A stretch of 64,000 bases of DNA from Nautilus pompilius (Eukaryota > Mollusca > Cephalopoda > Nautilida > Nautilidae): positions 2,182,501-2,246,500 of the forward strand of contig JACATO010000132.1 of the NCBI GenBank assembly GCA_018389105.1, given 5' to 3'. Below the pieces are notes generated by a model that saw nothing but the letters and a program-made list of their open reading frames with translations, was not told the origin of the DNA and ran no database searches. Position 1 is the stretch's first letter; each line of letters begins with the position of its first letter. Of the stretch, positions 50,601 to 62,600 are shown one piece after another. A program made the translations under genes and the position numbers.

Positions 50601-53600
50601 GTTACTTCTAATCAAAAATTAAACAGATATCAACCAAAATTCTATTTCAGGATATACAAGTAAAAAAATTCAAATTCAAAAGAAACAATGAAAAGTAAAA
50701 GGTTTTAGAAGTTTTAATATAAATATTAGGAAAAAAATCATTTTAAATGTTCTGGTAAGTACTAAGAAAATTACCTCATGACAATGGTTAGAATAGTTAA
50801 GGAAACTAAGTGAAAAAATTAATTTAAAAGTGTTTTTCTATGAACTGTTTGTAACCTGATATGACACTTTTAGAGAATGGTCCCTAAACTGCTGTTTGAA
50901 TTTTAGAACACATTCATTTGGAAAAGTGTCAATTTTGTTAATAAGTTGGAAATAGATCTCTTTCTCTATAGTACTGCACCATAATATATACTGAGGCATA
51001 ACCAGTGTTTGTAGGTGATGTGCAGCAAATGTCTGTTTAGAAGGAAAAAAATGCAAGTACCACACACCACTATTCTGATTAGGAATAATCAACTCATTCA
51101 TACAGGAGACAGCTAACCTGACAGGCACTGGTACAGCGAAGACATTAATCCATCAAGCATGAATAAAGATTACCTCGATTTATTTAAATATCTAGTTTTC
51201 CAACTATCGGATTAGAAATAACAATACAAAGACTGAATATAATATAATTGTCTGATTCCAGATTTCACTGAGAACTGGATATTTGCAAGCTATTAAAACA
51301 ATGTCCACCAAAGACTCGCTGCTGAATCTGATGTCAGTTGAACAGTGGTTGAATGATTTAATGTTTTTTTCTTGTTATAGATGAAGTTAGTGGAGGTTGT
51401 CAACATTAAATATGGGATCTTAAAGTCATCAAGTAAATTATGCTCACATCTCTGAAAATTGTAAAGTTCAGATAATAGTTTTTTGTTGTATCTGAAAACA
51501 ATTGATGCTGCTGCGTCTGACAAAAGAAAATCATTAATTCTCGTGTGTTTTTAACATGTTTCAGTTCACACTTGTGACACAAAATCTAGTTATAGAAGCT
51601 ATCATAACCAAAACTAAAGATTTGATATTGAGGCAAATGATCATGATTTTCAAAGTCTTGAAAACAAACCAAGAATTGTGAGAACAAACAGTTTAAGGAG
51701 TACAATAACAAGTTTCCAATGCTTGGCAAGAGTGGTATACATGCCGAGATTGTTGCTGGGTGTGGTAAAAGAACAAGACCAAGCCTTTCTCAGCAGAGAC
51801 ACTTGCAACAAACTGTTAACACAGTTATTAATGTGAGCCAGCACAGCAGTCTATTCAAACTTATTATGATGAAGATGGATTTTCAGAATTAGGTTGTTTA
51901 TATCCCTGGTAGTCAAATTCACTATATAAGCCAATAAGAGAGTTGAAGCAAAATCTTGAGTTTATGACTGCCCAACAAGTAGTGTTAACCAAAGATGAGC
52001 AGGTCCAATAGCTTTTTGGTTGAAAGGGAGGTAAAAGAATAAAATAGATGATGAAAACATTCAGGTATGCTTGAACATAAAAGACAAGTGTGAACATTTT
52101 AAGTTTCCTATCGAGGAGAAAATGATACGAAAGTTCTCAAAACTTTGTGCATCTCAAGGATTCTCTCAACTGAAGCTGCATAAACAAAGTTCATTTTGCA
52201 CATTATCTAACATCCATACTGATCAGTATTGTTACCTTAGTCTTTATTTGTAATATCTTCTGCACCAGAAGTGTATCCCAAAAAAGCTACATAAACTATA
52301 TGAAATAATAAGCAATGTTGATACATCTATGGATGACACTATAATGTGAAGAGAAATAGTTGCAGAGCATGATAGAGTGCTTGAACAAGTTGTGGAAATA
52401 GCAAGGAAATCCAACCAAGTAAAACAAGGGAAAATGTCAGTCTGGTGTGTCAGAACTAGTGTTATCGGGTAACATAGAAAGCACTGGCAGTAAAGCCTGA
52501 AAAATACAGAAAATGTAGGCTATTGCAAACATGCCAATTCCACAAAATAAACAAGAATTGCAGTACTTTCTGGGAATGGTTAATGTCAAAAAAGTGGTGG
52601 TGCTCATTTGAACAACAAGCAGCATTCATGAAGTTGACCCAGTGTTAAAGTCCAAAATCTCTCAGTTCATCTTTGGTACAAAACCAAACTAGAAACTCAC
52701 CAAAACCACTGGTGGATTTGTTTATGGAACTCCTCAATGACTATCCACTGTCATTAAGATTTACAAAAATGTCACAGAAAAATTTCTGGCTGTCAAGATC
52801 TAGACTCTGCAAATGAATCCTTAACACAAAATATTGTTGAGCTGCAGTTAACTGTTTGCCAATGATGAAAAACTGGCCAAGATTTGCAGTGAGTGATCTC
52901 CACACACTCCGGAAATTCATGTTGTGCATTTTCCCCAGATACACCCTACTTCAACATTTCAGACATTGAAAACAGGATATATTAAGTAATCTGTTGCAGA
53001 TTACTCCTCAGCATATCCTGAAGTGACAGTACCATCCAGTATGCCTAACAAAGTCATCACAGACAAGATCAGAGTATTATTTGCCTGTCATAACATGTCT
53101 GATTATGCTATTAATGACAATTAAACTCAGTATTCACACAAGCAATTTAAAGGACTTTCCAGGTTCCTATCAGTCAAAGAAATGGGGTGGCAGAAAGCTG
53201 TGAAAAGTGAAAAATCTACTGAAGCAAATCTGATCTTACTAAAGACCTTGCATTTGATCATGGAACTTCTACAATGCTATCTACACATTCATTATTGCTA
53301 AAGATGGATCAGTAACAAAATTGTAGCTCAAAAGGATGTTATAAGGGGGAACACAAGAGCAATGGTAATATAGGACTGCAAGAGATTTACTCAAAGATGA
53401 CCATATTAGGATTTAAGACCAGGCTATTTGCCTATGGTCTACAAGAGGAACCACAGTATAAGTTTCATCCTGCATTGAAACATCTGATAGCAGTGCAAAA
53501 CATCATAAACCAAATGTGTGAAACCCAGTAAAGCTGATAACAAATTGGTACATTCTCATTACCCAAATGAACAAGCTGCTGAGAAAATCTGAAGCAACCC

Positions 53601-56600
53601 CAGCAATGATAGAATGACAGGCAACAACTTCACACAAGGATGATTCATTCAATTTTGTTTGTAAAAGAAAACAAAATAAGTGGCCATTAGAGAAGTTATT
53701 GAAGAAGTTGACATTTCCTATGGCTTGTCAGTCAATCATTGCAAAAGATTTAGGAGCACTAGCAGGGTCTTTAAGAAAACAAAAAGCTGCTGCAGCAAAC
53801 AATACAAAATTTTTTCAGGTGAAAAAACTTGGGTTTACAGGTATGATCTGGAAACAGAGTGCCAAACCTCCCAATGGAATACAATACTGTACCAAAAAAA
53901 GCAAAACAGGTGAGACTGAAAGTGAAGACAATGCCAATAGCATTCTTTGACCATGAAGGTTAGAGCACCGTAAATTTGCACCAAAAAGAGTAAACCAAGC
54001 ATTCAGCATTATGCAACATTTACAAGCAGTTCACAGACAACAGCCAAAAGAGTGGAAATCCAAAATGTGGATGTTGTAACATCAAAATACCAGCACACTA
54101 CTGACAATTTTGACCAACCACTGCATTCTAATTACATATCCATATTCACCAAACTCTGCATCATGTATGATTTTTTTCTCTTTCCAAAAATGAAGCATGA
54201 TCTGAAAGGGAAATTGTATGTGGCCTCTATAACTGCAATACAAAAGCAATGTTACACCAGATTCTGAATGAATAATACAAGAGGTACTTTCAGAGATTGC
54301 AGAATTTCCAGAACAGATGCATACATGTGAATGACGACTACTTTGAAAGGGAAACCTGTGTACAGTTTGTAAGCATTACCACAATAAAATCAATTTGGAA
54401 ACTTTTTGATCACACCCTGTAAATTGTTAGTAGTTTTTTTTTTTTCAAATTCAAAGGCCTTTTTGATGCACCTTTACTAATCAGACTAGGAGGAATATTA
54501 GTACTGGACATTCTGGACATGTGAAAGACTAACTTGAGGTATTTGCACTTGTGTTTGTGCAGTAAACGTAAATTTACTTGGCATTATCATCGTCGTTTCA
54601 AGCCGCTATTTCCTTGATTATGAACTTTGCCACTCGTGTTACATTAGCGAGGACGGTCATCACTGTGTTATGGTGAGTACTTTATTCCCTTTGTAAGTGT
54701 TACTGCTGATCATGGCTGATTTGGCTCAGTTGAAAAGGAGCAGAGCTTCTGCTCGTGGATGGTTGACACAGGCCGTCAAAACTCTGGATGATTTTTTTTT
54801 GCAATCAACCATGGAGGATGCTGAACTAGTTGATAAAATTGAACTTGAAGAGGCTATCATTGAGTTTAATCATCGTTTAGCATCAGTGGACGAGTCTTGA
54901 TTATTATAGTGGAAATGAACCTTGCCACAGAGGAGGATATTTTGAAGGAAGTTGAGGAGGCTGCTGCAATTATAAATTGTGCTAAGAAGGTGAGGCTTGC
55001 TGCTGCCAAACTTATTAAACTTTCACCTCCTACTGATCCATTGTTGCCTGATAGGCCTGATTCTGCATCAAGAGGCCACTGTAAGAATGGTAGTACTTGT
55101 GGTGTTTCACGTTCTGCCAATGTTAAGTTACCCCAGTTGGAGCTACCAAAGTTTTCTGAAGTTACCCAGTGGCAGAGTTTTGGGGACCAATTCAATGCCA
55201 CAGTGGACTCTATTGATTTGCCAGTTGCTACTAAATTTAGTCATTTGAGATCTTTGTTGGAAGGAGATGCGAGAAAGGTGGTAGATGGACTATCTCTTTC
55301 TCGTCAACATATACAACCGCCAGAAAGTTGCTGGAATCCAGATATGTTCGTGAAGAGCTGATTATGTTCACCCATGTTCAGGGACTGCTGAATCTTAGTT
55401 GTTATTCAAAGTGAATCAAGGTGGATGGCCTGACAAAACTTCAGGACAGTCTGTTGATTCATGTTAGAAGTCTAGAGGCATTAGGCATCACCAGAGACAA
55501 GTATGGAATTTTCCTAATGCCTCTGATTTTGTCTCGCTTACCTGAAGAAATTCGTATGGAGTGGACCCGTGACTGTATAGGTAACGAGAGTGACCTTTCC
55601 TACTTGCAGTTTCTCAAGGGTGAGATTGAGCGACGGGAGAAATATGATGCATTCAAGGCATCCACAACATCATCAGAATCGTGGAGCTCTACATCAGAGA
55701 AACGGACGACTGGTGCTAGCAGTATGGTGTCAACTGGATCCGTGCTGCAAACTGCTTCTCTGGCTGGATGTGGCTTTTATCACAAGGGACATCCTACCTG
55801 GAAGTGTTGGAACATTCTGAAGCTCTCTCTCCTTGAGAGAGAGAGACGCGGATAAGGCAAGCAGGTCTCTGTTTTATATGTTTAAGGGTGGACATGTTGC
55901 TCGTAAATGTTCTGCTAAGTATTTTAAGTATAAAGGTAAACATAATGCCATGTGTTGCCCATCTAAGTTACAGAGCAAGAATAATGTTGAGAGCGTTCAG
56001 GTTAATAAGGAGCCTGAGGTTTCGGCTTCACCTTTGTTGGGTGTTAATGACTGTAGTCAGTTTCAGTCTGTTGTGTTACCCACTGCCCAAGTGTATGTTC
56101 ATGGGGATAAGGGTTTTGGCAAGGCAACTTTGTTGTTTGACACTGGTTCTCTTGCTAAAAGGGCTGGTACAAAGTGGCTTACCTCCCAAGAGGTTACCTA
56201 TGCAGCCTTTTGTGGGGGAAAGTTATCTCATTGTCAGCGTAATATTTAACAGTTCAGTGTCAGTGGTGTCAATGTTAGAAATCCTTCCCTACAGTTGTTA
56301 AATGCTGTTGAAGTACCTGTTATTTGTTCTCCATTGTCAAGCCCAAAAATTCCTAAGAATTCTTTGGGTATATTTGGTAATTTGATGTTAGCTGATAGTT
56401 ATGACTATCAAGATTAATTGTCCATTGACATTTTGGTTGGACTTGATTATTATTGGCATTTGATGAAACAAGGTAGAGTCCATTTAGCTGAAGGACCAGT
56501 GGCTATGGAATCATCCTTTGGTTGGGTGGTTCCTGATGTAACAAGGAAAATTTTGTCAGGAATCCTGTCTTTTGCCAGTTTGTTAAACTTACAGGACATC

Positions 56601-59600
56601 CCAGATGAAAATGTTAGACAGTTTAGGGAACTCGAGTCTTTGGGTATTAGTCTTCATCCAGTAAAAGAGTTTGAAGCTGACCCTGTCCCGTGTCTGAGAC
56701 ATTTTTTCATACAACTACAGTGTGCACAATTGTCAGATCATTTGCTGTTTTTACCTCATAAAACTGAGAAGGTAAAAGAGATAGTGACCAAGTGTATGCA
56801 AGATGCCTGCAACTCAGACACTGCAATGATTCTGTAATAACTTGGTACAACCAGCTGATATATCCTTGAATTAGCCCTTCAAGGAAAGCATCCAAGAGAA
56901 ATAGAATAATTGGATAGAGCGCATCTCTCCCTCAGTTGGGCAAGGGTTGAATTTCTTGTTTCCTGATATGATCAGCATATCCAAGGTTCTAAACAAGACA
57001 CACAACAAGGTTTATCTGAATTGGAATCAATGTTCTACAACAAATTGGAGTTTTGAGAATTCACATTGCAAGATTGTAATGTTTTAGATACAGTGCAAGT
57101 AGTGATTAGGCATTACATCAAGGATGAAGAGCTAGAACAACAGTGCTATGACAGTCTACAGCGATAACAAGTGAAAGTGAAGTTAGATCATTGTAAAACT
57201 ATGTGCACTTTATTTGAGTCATTTATTTTATTTTAATTTAATTTTTCCCTCTTTCATTATAAATACATCTATGCTGTCTTTCATGCATATTCATTGTTGT
57301 GATTTTCATTTGGAGATGTTCTCAGTTTAGTTTCTATATGCTGATCATGCAAAGGTTCCCCTCACCAGGGTTGCCTGCCTTGTAGGCAAAGGTGTACTTT
57401 TATTTTTGCTGTTTTCAACAGATTTACCTTTTTTCTTTACAGCAGTAATCACCCATCCCTAACCTTTGAATTTTTATGAGTCAGAATAAAGCCTATGAGA
57501 CAATCAGAATCAATACAATAATCATTTATATACCTCTAATAATTCTCCCGACTTTATCAACTATCTTCTAATTTTAAAAAAAGGGGAAGATTAATTTTAA
57601 ACTGAAATAATAATTAAGCCTTTAACAATCAGTGACTGATCCCTAATATATCTACCTCACAGGGCAGAAAACTTGCAGATTAAGAGATATTAGTAAAAGT
57701 CTTCAGAAAATCAATACCTCCCCATTTAAATTTTCAAATACTGCCTCCAGATATTTTTGGATAAAAAGGGTTCAGAATGGTTTCCCTGGATACTCACAAT
57801 AATTTACTGAAGCATATGACATCTGAAAGTCACAGTTTGAAAACATTCCCTTAAGATGAATGTAAAATCCATTGTTGTTTTCAATTCTTTGAACTGATTC
57901 AAAAGAATTTGCATGGAGACTTTTGTATAGATATCCACTTGAAACTATTCCCTTCCGTATATTTAACTCAAAATCCAACCCTGAAAGACAAAAAAAAACT
58001 ATAGTTTAAAAAAGAAACGATCACAATTGATATTGTTTGGTGACATGGTTTGGATCCAAAGCCATCCGACCAGCAGAAAATGTACTCACTGTTATCATCT
58101 GTCTGCAGCTTAATCAGATTAACAAAGACACCATTAAAACCAGGCTGCATCCGTACAACCCACACACAGTCATAGAATATTAAAGGTGGTTGGTTTTGCA
58201 CAGAAAAATTTAAAATTCCACCTCTGCTCTTCAAATGGTAACTGCCACAATCTAAAAAAAATTTTAAAAATTTGAATCAATAAATTTCCCTGCTAACTTG
58301 AAACTTTTGTAAATTTAATATGGCTGAAGTTCTCTTGATAAATCATGAATTTTAATATAATTCTCTGAGCAACTCTTTACTATAATGCATGTAGACAGAA
58401 TGGGGGTCCCAATTAGTTTGTAATTAAGGGCCACTAAAGGCAAAGCTTATTCAAATGTGATTTTACAATCTGGCAATTCCTAGGTTTTATTTTCACCAGT
58501 GAAAAAAAAAATAATCCAAAGAGATTTTGTGAATTAGTTGTCACTTTTAACAGCAAATCCCTATCCAACTTAATGACCTCATAGTTTTTGAAAACTATTA
58601 TCAAGATGTTTTATTCATTTTATACACTTTCTAACCTACAACTATTTCATTTAGCTACAAACTAGAAAAATTTTAATGAATTCTCAGTAAATTCTCATTT
58701 AGTACAGAAAATTAAATTTAAAACAAAGAAAATAGGCTTTAGATTATGGCTATCTTGACCATAAAACGATTTAAAAGCCAACCTACCTGTTTTAGGTAAC
58801 TGACTTGGTATACCTAAAAAAGAACACAATGGCAAAAAATTTTTGAAAAAGAAATAAAAGACAAAACTGTTTAATGTGATAACAATAAGGTAAGACTAAT
58901 TAAACTGGTGTATAAAGAAAAAAGTAGAATTTATTACGAGTATCAATAATTTATAGATTTTCAAATGCTAACATAAAATTTAATTGTAATCTAGCCAGAC
59001 CTGACCAACATACATTAGTGTTCATTTTATATAATTTGCATACTGCGTTAGACTTTCGATTATAGAAAATTTATCCAGAATTATTCTTAGAAAGATCAGT
59101 AATTAAAAAATGTAATATATCTATCTAGAAACTGGATACAGCTGATATAATGCATAAGATTAATTTTAGAATATACAAATAGATTATTCCTACTATACTA
59201 GTTACTAGTTTCAGTATTCGCAGCTTAGATGATCAAATGTATAATATCCATCTACTGAAAAATATATAATTTTAATGTCCAGTCACAAGAAACTTATTTA
59301 AATTATAGCATGTAAATTAGAGTTCTGTGCATTAAAATAAGTACTGTAATTACATTCCTGCTAAAGTAATGTAAGCTAACTAGACTTCAAAAATTGTAAT
59401 AAACAAACACTTTAAAAACTGGAAAAGTGAAGCATCGCACAAATAAATCTGAACAGACTGCATAAGTACAATAGTCACCAGTAAGGATAATCTGGATGTT
59501 TGATTTTGCAGTTAACAGCCATCAGTATTATTTATTCCTGCTTCTGTACATTCTTGTTTTAATGAAAGGTGTCTAATGCCTGACAAACTTTGAACACCAT

Positions 59601-62600
59601 ACATCAAAGATACAAGATAAGTCACCATGCCAAAGAAAGATTCAGCACAGAAAGAAATAATATTTTGTTCTGTTTCTTGTCACCATCAGTAAAATCCATT
59701 GGCTGATCAAAGTGTCTATAGTGTCTGTTTTTACTGAATTTAAAAGATTGTGAAATTCTGGGGAGATTTCAAGATACAAAACTTTTCCAAACCATTTCAT
59801 TAACAACTGGTCTCCATACCAACACCTGAAAACATTGACAAGTCCACTCTAACTCTAAATTCCAGATTTGGTGGTAGTATTCATAAAAATATTTTGATAA
59901 AATGGAATAAATCTTTATATAAGTTTAGTAGTTTATTTAAAGCTAAATTTTGTTTTAGAATCTTTGCACAAGGGACAATCAGAACAAGAACAGCCTTAAC
60001 AAGAGTGTCTGCATGCAACTGATGTCCTAACATTATCTTATACCAGTGAATTTTATAAAAAAAAAAAAACTAAGTTTTATAATTTGAGTTAAAACAATGT
60101 TTTAGTTCACCCCTAAAAAGCTACTGCAATATTCGGAAGTTTGTGTACCTGAGTAGAACACAACTTTTGCTTTAAATCCCAGTGGTTGGTTGTCAGCTTT
60201 TGATAGTGCCAAATTCTGCTTTCCAGTCTTAAATATTAATCGCAAAGAGGCAGCATCTGAAGTAAAAACTGGTCGATTTGCCTGACCATTAAAGGAATAC
60301 ACTCTACTTTCACCTTGCACCTAAAATCAAAGACAGATAACCTACTAAGAAAAAGAACTTTGTATAGACAAAGAATGTCAATCTTAAAAACCAGATATTT
60401 CTATAGCCTTACCAGAATCATTATAGTAGTAGAGTTATTACATTCCTTACATTAATTAACCAAAAACTGTTACTGAAAATGTTGCACAATAAATGTAAAA
60501 GACTGCATTACAATGATTGAATTTATAAAATCTTACCTCCAAATTACTCAAACTGCTCAGGTACCAATCAGTAAATATTACCAGCATTCGATCATAGCTG
60601 TTTGGACTTTTGATGACATAGGTGTATATTTCATCAGACTCCGCATATCCAAAAGGAAAATTTGGAGATGTAATATATTTTGTGCTAGTAGATCCTTCAA
60701 TTGAAGACCCGTTGACAAATTGATACTTTTCTGTTAAAATAAAGAAAGTAACAAATGAAATCTTAAATCTAATATTTTTCAATTATACTATATATAGTTA
60801 ACGCATAAGGTAATGCAAAACCTTTTTTCTCTGATAATGTGCATTAAAACTGTTTTTCTTTATTTTATAACCCCAACTACTGATCACTAAATTTTAACTA
60901 GAAAACCACCAAAAAATACAACAGTTTCCACAAATTCATCTGCAAAGTTTATTTCATTCATCAACTTTATTTACAGAATACATTTTCATGTCCGTACATC
61001 CAATTTAGCTGGACAGATATTAAGTTCTAAACCAACCAGCCACGCTGGGAGACACATAAGGAAATGTCACAAGAGAGTTAATCCCTACTAACTACAATAG
61101 TTTTGCCACCAAATTTATTTTACATTAAGTAAAACAATTCAGAGCAGACTAAGAGTGCTTGCATATACACAAGCCTCTAAGACCTTAATGCTGGCAATCA
61201 TGGGAACTTCCAATATAAAGAATTTCCAATGCTGCCCATAGTAGTTTCCATGCACAAGATAAATATTATAGGTCTTTAGGTCTCAAGTTTATTTCCTTAA
61301 AGATAAATATTGTTCTCCTACCACTACTCAACTGAAATTAAAAGTAATATTATACCAAATGACAAAAATTATGTAATTTGATGAAATTTATTGCTATGAA
61401 ACAAAGACCATTGTCAGTTTTTTTTTTTTTTTTTAGCAAATCAGTGTTTTCATTGATGCAAATAGGACAATTGTCGCAATAGGCTATCTGTAATATCAAC
61501 AATGACAATTCAATTTTTTTAATTTTTTAAAAACCCAGATCTGTTAAAAATTTTCATTATTGATTTGGGAATCAAATAATATGCAGAAATAAATAAATGA
61601 GGTTGTCATCGGACTTTTGTCAACTAGAAACTTAGATAATTACATTTACATAGCAAAAGTAATGCAAAAGTTTTAGTCATTCTGATCAAATATTAGTTTC
61701 TAGTAAAATAATTATATTCAAGGCCAAGAAGGGTAGAAATCAAATTGCATACTTCTGTCTTGCTTACTGTAGATAAGCAGAAATGACCAACAAGGGTAAT
61801 AATTCTGTATTTGAACCATACTGATCTTGTACGAGCTTTGCTGAAACTAGATGGTAAATCTTTGAAACAGCCAAGAATAGTCACTTTCTACTTGGATGAA
61901 CATGTATCCAAATTTGCCTTTAGCTTTAATTATTTTTAAATGGAAATTGGCCACAAACAGATGAACAAGAACTAATGCTTAGTGAAAAGTCACACAAAAA
62001 ATTGTTTGAATCTCTCTTTGAATTTTAAGCATTCTCATTCATAAATTTGAAATAGACAATAAAATTAATAACTGTGCTCTAGTTTTTCTTTGGTCCATAA
62101 AAATTTAAACTACCAATTCTGAAAGATATAGTACTTATAAAAAAAATGGGTTAGAAACTCAAAAAATTAAATAATAATGCATTTTGATACCAGGAACTCA
62201 AGAATGAAAATAAAAGGCATATATTTTGATGAAAACATTATGACTTAAGTTCAACAAAATCATATTGTAACACATTTTATTATGCACATTTTGTTCATCT
62301 AACTTATTAGTCTGAACAGATGCAATATTTCATTGGTAGCTGCAGTTAAAAAAAATCAGGCGAAAGCCCCATTCATAGAAAAATAAGGGCCCTCATAAGC
62401 GTAATATAGTAAATTTTTTCTTCTTTCAAACAAAGCATAAATGACAGAATATTTCCCTTTAAGAGAACTGATTAATGCAATCCAATGTATGGCCTGATAA
62501 CAAAATGCATAGTAAGTACCTACCCAGCACTGTATAGCTCAAACTAAAATTAAATTTGTTTTCTGTGTATGTCAAGAAGCAGAAGCCAAGTAAAACACTG

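Larger units (their letters stand above)
54490..56860 (+). mobile_element. BEL/Pao retrotransposon fragment (gag, zinc knuckles, protease), truncated before RT
   Basis: A plus-strand copy lies opposite to the host gene in its largest intron. Gag, knuckles, aspartic protease and the linker to RT are recognisable and in order. The text stops resembling BEL/Pao after about 56,690, before any reverse transcriptase motif. A leader of about 220 bp (54,490-54,711) precedes gag and might contain LTR or primer-site remains, but no LTR pair was found. Confidence 0.8.

Noticed and set aside
62520..62523. Alternative donor 4 nt downstream for exon b (GTGCTGGGTAG|GTACTT)
   Set aside because: It shifts the frame of the next exon, while the donor at 62,524 keeps it.
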